Below, in pieces: positions 8,302-16,949 of a DNA stretch of 64,000 bases. Made by a program: the position numbers and the translations under genes. The stretch lies in contig NZ_CP032543.1 of the NCBI RefSeq assembly GCF_003610995.1, positions 6,820,001 through 6,884,000 on the forward strand. Reading direction: 5' to 3'. Under the pieces are notes generated by a model that ran no database searches, was not told where the DNA came from, and worked only from the letters and a program-made list of their open reading frames with translations. Position 1 is the first letter of the stretch. Each line of letters begins with the position of its first letter. This stretch comes from Streptomyces griseus subsp. griseus (GTDB lineage: Bacteria > Actinomycetota > Actinomycetes > Streptomycetales > Streptomycetaceae).

Positions 8302-10388
8302 CCGTCCGCGCTCTCGCGGCTCAGCACCCCCGGCCACCACGCCTTCGGCCCGATGTCCCGCACCAGCGCCGGGACGAGGAGCGAGCGGACGACCAGGGTG
8401 TCCAGCAGGACACCGAAGGCGACGATGAAGGCGATCTGGACGAGGAACGCCAGCGGAATGACGCCCAGGGCGGCGAACGTGGCCGCGAGGACGACCCCGG
8501 CCGACGTGATGACCCCGCCGGTCGTGGTCAGCCCGCGCAGGATGCCCTCCCGGGTGCCGTGCCGCAAGGACTCCTCGCGGACCCGGGACATCAGGAAGAT
8601 GTTGTAGTCGACGCCGAGGGCGACCAGGAACACGAACCCGTACAGCGGCACCGAGGAATCCGTACCGCTGAAGCCGAACACATGGGTGAAGACCAGCGAC
8701 GAGATCCCCAGCGTGGCCAGGAAGTTCAGCGCGACCGTGGTCACCAGCAGCACGGGCATCAGCAGCGAACGGAGCAGGAAGACCAGGATCACCAGGATGA
8801 TCGCCAGCACCACCGGCACGATCAGCGTCCGGTCGTCCTCGGCCGTGCGCTGGGTGTCGTACTGCTGCGCCGTGTAGCCGCCGACCAGGGCGTCCGAGCC
8901 CGGCACCTCGTGCACCGCCTCGCGCAGGGCGGCGACCGTCTCCTTGGCGGCGTCGCTGTCGGCCGCCGCCTTCAGGGTCGCGTCGATCCGTACCTTGCCG
9001 TCGACGATCAAGGGCTCGCCGCCGGGCCGGCCGCCCTCGCTCACCGGGGCGACCGAGGCCACCCCGTCGGTGCGGCTCGCGGCCTCGCTCACCTGGTCCA
9101 GCCTGTCGGCCGCCGCGATGATCACCGCCGGGTTGCCGGAGCCGCCGGGGAAGTGCTCGCCCAGCGTCTGCTGGGCGGCCACGGACGGGGCGTCGTTGAC
9201 GAAGATCTCGTCCAGCGGCACGCCCTTGGAGGTGAGCGTGGGGGCGAACGCGGCACAGGCGATCAGGACGCCGAGAGTGATCGCCCAGACCTTGCGGGGA
9301 GCCCGGTCGACCAGTGCGGCGACCTTGCTCCAGATGCCGTGGCCGCCGATCCCGTCCTCGGCCGGTTTGGGCTTCGCCGGCCAGTACGCCCTGCGGCCCA
9401 GCAGCACCAGGGCGGCGGGCAGGAAGGTGAGGGCGCTCAGGACCGAGCAGACGATGCCGATCGCGCCCACCGGACCGAGCGCCCGGTTGTTGGTGAGGTC
9501 GCTGAGCAGCAGGGCGAGCAGCCCCACGGCCACCGTCGCGGCGCTGGCCGTGATCGGGCCGAAGGACTCACGCAGTGCCACCCGCATCGCGGCGAACCGG
9601 TCGCCCTGGACGGCCAGTTCCTCCCGGAAGCGGGCGGTCAGCAGCAGTGCGTAGTCCGTCGCGGCGCCGATCACCAGGATCGACAGGATGCCCTGTACCT
9701 GGCCGTCCACCCGCACGATGTCGTGGTCGGCGAGCACATAGACGATCGCGCAGGCCAGTCCCAGGGCGAAGACCGCACCCAGGATGATGAGGAAGGGCAG
9801 CAGCACACTGCGGTACACCAGCAGCAGGATGACCAGCACGGTGATCAGGGCCACCCCGAGGAGCAGCCCGTCGATGCCCGCGAAGGCGTCGGAGAGATCG
9901 GCCTGACTCGCGGCGGGGCCCGCGAGCTGCACGGTGGTGCCGGGTACGCCCGCACCGGCCTTCTCGACCTCCGCCAGCACCGTCGGCAGCTCGTCCCCGA
10001 GGCCGGGGCTCAGCTGCACGATGCCCTGGAGCGCGAGGCCGTCCTCGGAGGGCAGCGCGGGGGACGCCTTCCCCACGACGCCCTCGGTGCCCGCGAGCGA
10101 GGCCAGAGCGCCGGTGGCCGCTTCCCGCTGGGCCTCGCCCACCGGAGTGCCCTCGTCCTTCGACGTCCATACGAGGATGACGGGGAGGCTCTCGTCCTGC
10201 TGGAACGCCTTCTGCGCGTCGATGACTTGCGTGGACTCGGCATTCTGGGGCAGGAAGGATGCCTGGTCGTTGGTGGCGACCTCGCCGAGCTTGCCCGCGT
10301 ACGGACCGAGCCCGCCGCCGATACCGAACCAGGCGATCAGCAGGACGACAGGGATCAGCCAGCGGGCCGACCGTGCAGGGGTGAACAT
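8265..10388 (-). CDS. MMPL family (RND-type) transporter
   Basis: A 707-residue transporter with about twelve membrane helices in two repeats. A large periplasmic-type loop follows the first helix of each half, as in MmpL/RND exporters of lipids and drugs. The helix-rich blocks around GAATDYALLL and ALGVDYNIFL contain the conserved aspartate-tyrosine pair used for proton coupling in MMPL proteins. The ATG at 10388 has GGGAGAGG just upstream; the longer TTG start at 10418 is disfavoured. A MarR gene lies directly upstream on the same strand and an inverted repeat sits in front of this gene, so it is probably a MarR-controlled efflux pump. Confidence 0.88.
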   Translation of the reverse strand: MFTPARSARWLIPVVLLIAWFGIGGGLGPYAGKLGEVATNDQASFLPQNAESTQVIDAQKAFQQDESLPVILVWTSKDEGTPVGEAQREAATGALASLAGTEGVVGKASPALPSEDGLALQGIVQLSPGLGDELPTVLAEVEKAGAGVPGTTVQLAGPAASQADLSDAFAGIDGLLLGVALITVLVILLLVYRSVLLPFLIILGAVFALGLACAIVYVLADHDIVRVDGQVQGILSILVIGAATDYALLLTARFREELAVQGDRFAAMRVALRESFGPITASAATVAVGLLALLLSDLTNNRALGPVGAIGIVCSVLSALTFLPAALVLLGRRAYWPAKPKPAEDGIGGHGIWSKVAALVDRAPRKVWAITLGVLIACAAFAPTLTSKGVPLDEIFVNDAPSVAAQQTLGEHFPGGSGNPAVIIAAADRLDQVSEAASRTDGVASVAPVSEGGRPGGEPLIVDGKVRIDATLKAAADSDAAKETVAALREAVHEVPGSDALVGGYTAQQYDTQRTAEDDRTLIVPVVLAIILVILVFLLRSLLMPVLLVTTVALNFLATLGISSLVFTHVFGFSGTDSSVPLYGFVFLVALGVDYNIFLMSRVREESLRHGTREGILRGLTTTGGVITSAGVVLAATFAALGVIPLAFLVQIAFIVAFGVLLDTLVVRSLLVPALVRDIGPKAWWPGVLSRESADGQRGATPGAVGR

Positions 10389-10414
10389 GCCTCTCCCGGG
10401 GTGCGAGAAGTGCC

Positions 10415-10441
10415 TCAACGGTGAACAATCTCAATCGTTGA
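10415..10441. promoter_or_regulatory. MarR-type operator in front of the MMPL gene
   Basis: TCAATCGTTGA at 10431-10441 is an inverted repeat of the TCAA-N3-TTGA type typical of MarR boxes. A degenerate second copy (TCAACGGTGAA) lies at 10415-10425, and TCAACG/CGTTGA at the outer ends are also mirror images. The site is 27-53 bp upstream of the MMPL start. Confidence 0.6.
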
Positions 10442-10637
10442 AATACATTAGCGGAGGCCTCGTGCCGGGAGTCGGCCGGGCCTCCTCTAGGGCACATGCC
10501 GGGGAGCGTACGGGGAGGGATTCGGCGGGCCGTCCCCTCATGGATGCGGCCGGCGGGGGAAAACCTCAGCGCCCCGCCGCGGAGAGTGCGGACGGTGCGG
10601 CGGCCGGACAGACCGTCGCGTGGCGCGTCGAAAGGGC

Positions 10638-11153
10638 TCAGTGGCCAGCCGGGGGAGCCTCGGACAGCTCCTCGTTCATCGCCGCGAGGAAGCGCAGGAC
10701 GGTCGTGAGCTCCGCCTCGCCGAAGCGTGCCCGCGCCCGGGCCGTGGCCTCGGCGAGCGGCATGAAGTAGTCGCGGGCGGCCATCCGGGCGCTCGCCTCG
10801 TAGTGGATGTGCACCACCCGGCGATCGGCGCTCTCGCGGGCCCGCCGGATGTGTCCGGCCCGCTCCAGCCGGTCGAGGCAGGCGGTCACCGCGCCCGACG
10901 TGAGCCCCAGATGCTCGCGCAGCGCGCCCGGCGTCAGAGGGGCGGGCGCGTCGAGGATGGCCGCCAGGGCGGAGACATCCGTGGGGTGGAGCTGCTGGTG
11001 CGCCGCGAAGCCGTGGGTCATCCGGTTGATCTCGCCGTTCATCCGGCGGAGTTCGACCGCGAACGCCTGGAGATCGGCCGTGGGCCCGGGTTCCGGGGGA
11101 GCGGCGGGGTCCGAGGCGCCGCTCCGGGTCTGTCGGCTGTCAGCGCTGGTCAC
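10638..11153 (-). CDS. MarR family transcriptional regulator
   Basis: A 171-residue MarR-type winged-helix protein. Residues about 70-125 carry the wHTH (LREHLGLTSGAVTACLDRLE) followed by the wing with the DRR motif (ESADRRVVHI). It starts at GTG 11153. It lies upstream of and in the same direction as the MMPL transporter with 249 bp between, and a MarR-type palindrome stands in front of the transporter, so it is the likely local repressor. A strong hairpin at 11182-11220 separates it from the fasciclin gene upstream. Confidence 0.87.
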   Translation of the reverse strand: MTSADSRQTRSGASDPAAPPEPGPTADLQAFAVELRRMNGEINRMTHGFAAHQQLHPTDVSALAAILDAPAPLTPGALREHLGLTSGAVTACLDRLERAGHIRRARESADRRVVHIHYEASARMAARDYFMPLAEATARARARFGEAELTTVLRFLAAMNEELSEAPPAGH

Positions 11154-11181
11154 GTACTCAGCGTATAGAACCCACGCAGAG

Positions 11182-11220
11182 GGCCGGTGCCCGGACCGTC
11201 ACGCGGTCCGGGCACCGGCC
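11182..11220. terminator. Strong 17-bp hairpin terminator
   Basis: 11182-11198 and 11204-11220 are perfect reverse complements of 17 bp around the loop TCACG. The hairpin lies between the stop of the fasciclin gene and the start of marR on the same strand and should end fasciclin transcription. Confidence 0.85.
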
Positions 11221-11260
11221 CTGCCTCGTGGGCGCCGTCACGACGGCTGCCCGGCTGCGG

Positions 11261-11839
11261 TCACGACGTCGGCATGAGCACCGTGTCGACCAGGTTGACC
11301 GTGGCGTTGGCCGTCGGCACATTGCCACAGACGATCTTCGAGGAGTCGTTCACCGTGAAGTCGGAACCGGACCCCTTCACCGTGAGATCGGTGCCCTGAA
11401 GGGTCTTGTAGGTGCCGTCCTCGAGCTGCTTCGTCGTGAGCTTCTCGCCCACCACGTGGTACGTCAGCACCTTGGTGAGCTCCTCCTTGTTGTTGAGGAG
11501 CGCGTTGAGGTCGGCCTGCGGGATCTTCTTGAAGGCGTCGTTCGTCGGCGCGAACACCGTGATGTTCTTGGCGTTGTTGAGGGTGTCCACCAGGCCGGCC
11601 TTCTGGAGGGCGCTGACGAGGGTGGAGAGTTCGGGGTTGTTGGAGGCGGCGGTGGCGACCGGATCCTTCGCCATGCCCTCAAGGCTACCCGCCCCCTCCT
11701 TGGGGACGGACGCGCAAGCCGGACCGAACGGTTCAGCCGGAGCCTGCGCCTGCGCCTGCGGCGCGAAGAACGCGATGGAGGCGGGCAGGGCGAGCGCGGC
11801 GGCGGCCGCGACGGTGCGCTGAAGGCGGGTGATGGTCAT
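11261..11839 (-). CDS. Secreted fasciclin (FAS1) domain protein
   Basis: A 192-residue exported protein: an N-terminal signal peptide (TRLQRTV, a hydrophobic Ala-rich core, cleavage near AQAQA at about residue 32) followed by one FAS1 domain. The H1 and H2 conserved boxes are visible as NITVFAPTNDAFKK and LTYHVVGEKLT. FAS1 domains mediate extracellular adhesion. The ATG at 11839 has GGAGGAGA upstream. The gene is flanked by a strong terminator downstream and a long intergenic region upstream, so it is probably monocistronic. Confidence 0.92.
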   Translation of the reverse strand: MTITRLQRTVAAAAALALPASIAFFAPQAQAQAPAEPFGPACASVPKEGAGSLEGMAKDPVATAASNNPELSTLVSALQKAGLVDTLNNAKNITVFAPTNDAFKKIPQADLNALLNNKEELTKVLTYHVVGEKLTTKQLEDGTYKTLQGTDLTVKGSGSDFTVNDSSKIVCGNVPTANATVNLVDTVLMPTS

Positions 11840-12370
11840 GGTGTCTCCTCCGGCGGGTGGGGGTGGGATATTCGCGCCGTACGGTCATAGGAGGCCGTGG
11901 AACCAGTAGCCCATAGAAGGGGTTCCGGGTCAAATGCAGAGCCCTGGAGAGAGAATTGGGCGGGCGATTTCGTGAGGCCTGGGAAAGCGTCGCCGGAAAA
12001 GCTCAAGGGGGAGGTCGGCGTCGCTGCCCCGGCGCCCACCGCCCGCTCCACGTGCGGGTGTGGTCGGTTTCGACGCAGAACCGACGCGTCGGGACCGGCG
12101 GAGCAACATGCTTCACGATAGTCGGGACAATCTTTTCTGTCGTGAGCAGAAGAAATTCACTGTCCGCTGTCGGAAACTGTTGATCGGTTGACTATGAGTC
12201 GACCGGCGGAGAAGTAATTCGCGCGTTTATGGGAAGGTGTGCGGATTGTTTGTCTGCCCGGAGCGCATTCCGCGGATGCGCCCTCGTCGCGGGGTCCACG
12301 GGCCCTGACCCCGCGGCCCCGCCCTGACCCGGCAGGAGTTGATCCGCCGGACCGGGGCAACCGGCATGAC
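11840..12370. other. 531-bp divergent intergenic region without a gene
   Basis: This lies between the divergent fasciclin and DUF1206 genes. I see no open frame with protein-like composition. The part at about 12110-12260 is clearly more AT-rich than its surroundings and probably holds the DUF1206 promoter. No exact sigma-factor consensus was identified. Confidence 0.6.
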
Positions 12371-13213
12371 ATGAATACCCGTTCAGCAGCAGCTCAGGGG
12401 CGCGGCCAGGCACAGCGAGCCGCCAACAGCACCGCCGTGGAGGTCGGAGCCCGTGCCGGGTTCGGCGCCCGCGGAGTCATCTACGTCCTCGTGGGCGCCC
12501 TCGCCCTGCAGATCGCGCTCTCCGGAGGCGGCGGCAAGCAGGCGGACCGGGGTGGCGCGATCGCGGAGATAGCCGAGAAGCCGTTCGGCAAGATCGTGTT
12601 GTGGCTGCTGGGCATAGCCCTGGTGGGCATGGCGCTCTGGCGGCTGTCCGAGGCCCTCTTCGGCTCGGCCGGCCCCGACGGCGACAAGCCGACCAAGCGG
12701 GCCATGGCCGGGGGACGCTTCGTCTTCTACTGCTTCGTCGCCTACTCCGTCCTCTCCTTCGCCGCAGGCGACTCCGACAGCGGCAGCGGTTCGTCCGACG
12801 AGCGGTCCCAGGACGTCACCGCCATGGCGCTGGGCTGGCCCGGAGGCCAGTGGATCGTCGCCATCGGCGGTGCGGGGGTCGCCGGTGCCGGTATCTGGAT
12901 CGCGGTCCGGGCCATCATGCGGAAGTACCACAAGCACCTGAGGATGGCGGAGATGTCGAAGAAGGTGCGCCGCGCGGTGGACTTCACCGGAGTGTTCGGC
13001 GGCTCGGCGCGCGGTGCCGTGTTCGCCACCGCGGGCGGCTTCGCCATCGCCGCGGCGATCAGCCACGACCCCGACCAGACCAAGGGGATGGACGACACCC
13101 TGCGCTCCTTCACCGACACCCCCGTCGGCCCGTGGCTCCTGGTGATCATCGCCCTCGGCCTGGTCGCCTTCGGTGTCTTCTCCTGGTTCAACGCCCGCTA
13201 CCGCAAGGTCTGA
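12371..13213 (+). CDS. DUF1206 domain membrane protein
   Basis: A 280-residue protein with six predicted membrane helices in three similar pairs, each starting with an ARGVIY- or ARGAVF-like motif (GARGVIYVLVGALAL, SARGAVFATAGGF). That three-fold pattern is characteristic of DUF1206. The function of the family is unknown; it is common in actinobacteria. I place the start at ATG 12371, which begins the typical soluble head. It converges with the DUF4383 gene with only 4 bp between stops. Confidence 0.85.
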   Translation: MNTRSAAAQGRGQAQRAANSTAVEVGARAGFGARGVIYVLVGALALQIALSGGGGKQADRGGAIAEIAEKPFGKIVLWLLGIALVGMALWRLSEALFGSAGPDGDKPTKRAMAGGRFVFYCFVAYSVLSFAAGDSDSGSGSSDERSQDVTAMALGWPGGQWIVAIGGAGVAGAGIWIAVRAIMRKYHKHLRMAEMSKKVRRAVDFTGVFGGSARGAVFATAGGFAIAAAISHDPDQTKGMDDTLRSFTDTPVGPWLLVIIALGLVAFGVFSWFNARYRKV

Positions 13214-13217
13214 CCGG

Positions 13218-13769
13218 CTACCGCACGGTGCGTCCGGCGCCGCCCCCGGTCACCCGGGGCGGCCCGGCCGCCGTCGCACCCCGGCGGGTCGCGTCCTCAC
13301 GGGCGGCCTGCTCGGGGTGCCTGCTGCGCCAGTACGGGTTGTCGTGCGGCAGCCCGCCGGTGACCCGGCCGTACATCCCGAACGTCAGGATGAGCAGCCC
13401 CATCACGAAGCTGAAGATCACGTTGGACATGCCGAAGTCCAGGATGTTGGCGCCCTTGTCCAGGATGAAGATGTGGACGAACCCGCTGAGCAGGAAGAGC
13501 GTGCCGACCGTCATGTTCACCATCGAGGCGACGTTCCCGCCGATCGACGCCCCGGCGATCAGCACCAGGCCGACCACGACGGAGATCAGGCTCAGCAGGC
13601 CGTTGGTGGAGAGCCCGGCGACCTGAGCGCCGCTCGTTTCGAAGAAGCCGAGCTGGTTGGTGAAGCCGAGGATGCCGAAGACCAGAAGGATGACCCCGCA
13701 GAGTCCCGCTCCGATCCGGTAAACGGTCGCGAGCCGGTGGTCCACGGGGAGTTCGTCGCTCAGTTTCAT
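13218..13769 (-). CDS. DUF4383 domain membrane protein
   Basis: A 183-residue protein with four hydrophobic helices and the conserved DUF4383 order (YRIGAGLCGVILLVFGILGF near the start, then GFVHIFILDKGANI, then the YGRVTG end of the domain), followed by a basic tail. DUF4383 proteins are small actinobacterial membrane proteins of unknown role, often near stress sigma factors. An ECF sigma gene lies directly upstream on the same strand, which fits co-regulation. The start has GAGACGG upstream. Confidence 0.85.
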   Translation of the reverse strand: MKLSDELPVDHRLATVYRIGAGLCGVILLVFGILGFTNQLGFFETSGAQVAGLSTNGLLSLISVVVGLVLIAGASIGGNVASMVNMTVGTLFLLSGFVHIFILDKGANILDFGMSNVIFSFVMGLLILTFGMYGRVTGGLPHDNPYWRSRHPEQAAREDATRRGATAAGPPRVTGGGAGRTVR

Positions 13770-13866
13770 TGCCGTCTCCTGTCGGTGCCTGGTGAGGGGA
13801 CCCGGGCGGGCCCTGATCGTGCGCCCCCTTCCTGCGCCCCTTCCGCCTGCGGCCCACCCCCTCCCG

Positions 13867-14532
13867 TCACGCCACTCCGTCGGGACAGCCCTCCGCGACG
13901 GAGCGCCGGATGCGCAATATCGCGCGCCGGGCGTGACTCTTCACTGTGCCCAGCGGCAGGCCGGTCCGCTCGGCGATCTGGACGTGGGTGAGGTCGTCGA
14001 AGAACGCCAGACAGAGGATGCGACGCTGGACCGGGGGCAGCTTGCGCAGCTCCTGCGTCACCAGCACCCGGTCCAGCGCCGCCTCCGGCCGCTCGGCCGT
14101 TCCGGGGGCGTCGGACCCCTCGCGCGCCGCGTGGGCGGCCGCCAGCTCCGTGCGCCGGGAACGGGCCGCATGGGCGTCGGCGATCTTGCGGCGGGCGATG
14201 CCGACCAGCCAGCCCGGCAGCGGTCCGCGCACCGCGTGGTAGCCGTGGCGGCCCCGCCACGCGGCGAGGAACGTCTGCTGCGCCACGTCCTCGGCCTCCC
14301 GGGCGTCCCCCAGGGACCGCGCCGCCAGCGAGTACACCAGGGCGCCCCAGCGGCGGTACACGAGGGCGAAGCTGTCCTCGTCGCCGCGTACGAACCCGGC
14401 GGCCAGCCGTTCGGCCTCGATCCGGTCCGCTGGAGGGCCCTCGACCCGGTCCTCGGGCCGGTCCTCGTGCCGGTTCCCGGCCGGGGCGGGCAGCGCGGCC
14501 ACCGTGCCGGCCGGGCTCAGGAGTGCCGTCAT
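13867..14532 (-). CDS. ECF-type RNA polymerase sigma factor
   Basis: A 221-residue sigma-70 family protein. Region 2 is visible as SFALVYRRWGALVYSLAARSL with AEDVAQQTFLAAW, and region 4 as LPPVQRRILCLAFFDDLTH with the helix-turn-helix ending GLPLGTVKSHARRAI. The first 35 or so residues are a variable, charged extension. There is no adjacent anti-sigma gene; instead a MerR/B12-type regulator is divergent across about 170 bp, an arrangement like the light-responsive litS-litR pair of streptomycetes. The DUF4383 gene downstream may be a target or part of the same transcript. Confidence 0.88.
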   Translation of the reverse strand: MTALLSPAGTVAALPAPAGNRHEDRPEDRVEGPPADRIEAERLAAGFVRGDEDSFALVYRRWGALVYSLAARSLGDAREAEDVAQQTFLAAWRGRHGYHAVRGPLPGWLVGIARRKIADAHAARSRRTELAAAHAAREGSDAPGTAERPEAALDRVLVTQELRKLPPVQRRILCLAFFDDLTHVQIAERTGLPLGTVKSHARRAILRIRRSVAEGCPDGVA

Positions 14533-14702
14533 GTCCGTCCTCTCCGCCGCACGTCCGCCGCTCGTGTTGCGGCGGCCCGCGCGCGGTCGCCGCGCAGGCC
14601 GCGGCGCCCTCCGGACGCGGCCGTCGTCCCACTGATCATCAGCCAACCGGCCGGGGAGCCACCGGGCAACATGCATCGTTTCTGCGTCGTATGGTGGGTT
14701 GT

Positions 14703-15722
14703 ATGGACGATGCGGTCTCCACCCTCACCAGAGACCCCGCCGTCGGTGGCCTGACCACCGGGGCGGTGGCCCGGCTGCTGGGGGTGGCGCCGACGACGCT
14801 GCGCTCGTGGGACCGCCGTTACGGGATCGGCCCCGCCTCGCGCGAGGGTGGCAGGCACCGGCGGTGGACGGCGGCCGACGTTCGGCTGTTGGAGTGCATG
14901 TGCGGCCTGACGAGCGCGGGAATGCCCCCGGCCGAAGCCGCCCGCGCGGCCCTGGCGAGCACCTCCCGGGAGGCTCCCGCGCGGCCGGACGGGCAGAGGA
15001 GCCGCGATGGGCGGGAGACCGGGGACGAGCAGAGGAGCCGCGACCGGTGGCCCGCCTCCCACACCCCCGGGGCGCTCCCGGTCGGCCGGGCCCGCCGGGA
15101 GTGCCGAGGCCTCGCCAGGGCGGCCGTCCGCCTCGACGCGCAGGCCATGGACGACCTGCTGGCCGAGGCGATCGACCGGCACGGGCTGCTCGCCGCGTGG
15201 GAGTCGGTCATCATGCCGACGCTGCACGCCGTCGGCCGCAAATGGGAGACGGCGGGGGAGCGTTACATCGAGGTCGAACACCTCCTGTCCTGGCATGTCT
15301 CCAGCGCGCTGCGCAGGGTCGCGTCGCAGCGCCCGCCCGTGGCCGGCTCAGGCGTCTCGCTCCTGGCCTGCACCCCGGGCGAGAGCCATACGCTGGCCCT
15401 GGAGGCGCTCGCCGCCGGACTGGCCCAACAGGGCCTGCCGGTAAGGATGTTCGGCGCGGCCCTGCCGGTGGAGGCGATGGAGGAGGCGGTACGGCGCACC
15501 GGGCCCGCCGCCGTCGTGCTCTGGGCCCAGTCCCGGTCCACCGCGAGCCGAGCGCTGGTGGCGCGGGTGGAGTCCATCGAGTGGGGCGTGCGGGGCGCCC
15601 GCCGGCGGCCGGTCGTGCTGGCCGCCGGACCGGGCTGGGCCGGGCAGCTGCCGCCCGGTGCCCGCCATCCGTCCGGTCTCGCCGAGGCGGTGGACGCCCT
15701 CGCGGCCATCGGCCGCCGCTGA
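14703..15722 (+). CDS. MerR-type regulator with B12-binding domain (LitR/CarH-like)
   Basis: A 339-residue protein. Residues 15-85 form a MerR DNA-binding domain (TTGAVARLLGVAPTTLRSWD, then RRWTAADVRLLE). After a polar linker, a helical bundle ends in KWETAGERYIEVEHLL, equivalent to the W...EH motif of the CarH/LitR cap. It is followed by a Rossmann-like B12 domain in which GESHTLALE (His229) matches the position of the cobalt-ligating histidine. LitR/CarH proteins are adenosylcobalamin-dependent photosensors and repressors. It is divergent from an ECF sigma gene. There are no carotenoid genes in this window, so the target is unclear. B12 binding is inferred. Confidence 0.8.
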   Translation: MDDAVSTLTRDPAVGGLTTGAVARLLGVAPTTLRSWDRRYGIGPASREGGRHRRWTAADVRLLECMCGLTSAGMPPAEAARAALASTSREAPARPDGQRSRDGRETGDEQRSRDRWPASHTPGALPVGRARRECRGLARAAVRLDAQAMDDLLAEAIDRHGLLAAWESVIMPTLHAVGRKWETAGERYIEVEHLLSWHVSSALRRVASQRPPVAGSGVSLLACTPGESHTLALEALAAGLAQQGLPVRMFGAALPVEAMEEAVRRTGPAAVVLWAQSRSTASRALVARVESIEWGVRGARRRPVVLAAGPGWAGQLPPGARHPSGLAEAVDALAAIGRR

Positions 15723-15743
15723 CCTCCGGCGGGCGCCCGCCCC

Positions 15744-16949
15744 TCAGCGCAGGAAGTCCGCCAGCCCCGTCAGCAGCCGCTCCACATCGTCCGCGTCGTT
15801 GTACGGGGACAGCCCCACCCGCAGACCGCCCGCGTCGCCGAGGCCCAGGTGCCGGGAGGCCTCCAGGGCGTAGAAGGAACCGGCCGGGGCGTGGACGCCG
15901 GACCGGGCGAGGAAGCGGTAGGCGTCCGAGGCGTCCCGGCCCTCGAAGGTGAGCAGCAGCGTGGGCGTCCGCTGGGCCGCCCGGGAGTGCACCGTCACCC
16001 CGCCGAGCTCGCCCAGCGCCTTCTCGGCCACCTCCAGCAGGGCGCTCTCATGGGCCTCGATCGCCGCGTAGGCGGACCGCAGCCGGTCCCGCCGGCCCCC
16101 CGCCGCGCCGCCGGGACCCAGGTCCGCGATGAAGTCGACGGCGGCCCGGGTCGCCGCCAGCGACTCGTACGGGAGGGTGCCGAGCTCGAAGCGCTCGGGG
16201 ACGGCGTCGCTGGACGGCACCAGCTTGTCCGGCCGCAGGGCCTCCAGCAGCTCCGGGCGGGCGGCGAGCACACCGTGGTGGGGGCCGAAGAACTTGTACG
16301 GCGAGCAGACGAAGAAGTCGGCGCCCAGCCGCTCCACATCCACGAAGTCGTGCGCCGTCAGATGCACCCCGTCGACATGGAACAGCGCACCGGCCCGGTG
16401 GACCAGCTCACCGATCGCGGCGACATCGGGCCGGGTGCCGATCAGGTTGGAGGCCCCGGTGACCGCCACCAGCCGGGTCCGCTCGGTGAGCAGCGCGCCG
16501 ACGGCCTCCGTGGGCAGCTCCCCGGTGGCCGGGTCGAACTCCGCCCACCGCACCACCGCACCGGCCCGCTCGGCCGCCTGCACCCAGGGGCGGATGTTGG
16601 CGTCATGGTCCAGCCGGCTGACCACCACCTCGTCGCCCGGCGCCCAACTCCGCGACAGAGCACGGGAGATGTCGTACGTCAGCTGGGTGGAGCTGCGTCC
16701 GTGGACGATCCCGCCCGGGTCCGCGCCCAGCAGATCCGCCAGCGCCTGTCTGAACTCGCCGACGATCGTCTCCGCGTGCACCTCGCCGGGCAGGGTGGTG
16801 CCCCGGATCGACAGCGGCCGGCTCAGCGCCTCGGTGAAGGCCGCGATGACGGGCGCGGGGGTCTGTGTGCCGCCGGGGCCGTCGAAGTGGGCCGTACCGG
16901 CCTGGAGGGCGGGAAACTGCGCGCGCACCGTGCTGACGTCGTAACTCAA
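15744..16949 (-). CDS. Cysteine desulfurase-like aminotransferase class V
   Basis: A 401-residue PLP enzyme of the class V aminotransferase fold. The PLP-lysine motif is SPYKFFGPHHG, the upstream cofactor-binding His/Asp motif is HVDGVHLTAHD, and the opening AQFPALQ...FDGPGGTQTP is typical of the cysteine desulfurase-like subfamily, whose members often lack a defined role. The start is TTG 16949, preceded by GAGGGAG at 5-nt spacing; no ATG or GTG fits the conserved N-terminus. It converges with the MerR gene and is followed upstream by a 611-bp empty region. Confidence 0.85.
   Translation of the reverse strand: MSYDVSTVRAQFPALQAGTAHFDGPGGTQTPAPVIAAFTEALSRPLSIRGTTLPGEVHAETIVGEFRQALADLLGADPGGIVHGRSSTQLTYDISRALSRSWAPGDEVVVSRLDHDANIRPWVQAAERAGAVVRWAEFDPATGELPTEAVGALLTERTRLVAVTGASNLIGTRPDVAAIGELVHRAGALFHVDGVHLTAHDFVDVERLGADFFVCSPYKFFGPHHGVLAARPELLEALRPDKLVPSSDAVPERFELGTLPYESLAATRAAVDFIADLGPGGAAGGRRDRLRSAYAAIEAHESALLEVAEKALGELGGVTVHSRAAQRTPTLLLTFEGRDASDAYRFLARSGVHAPAGSFYALEASRHLGLGDAGGLRVGLSPYNDADDVERLLTGLADFLR

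Noticed and set aside
13213..13218. A terminator between DUF1206 and DUF4383
   Set aside because: The two stops are only 4 bp apart and no hairpin is visible there.
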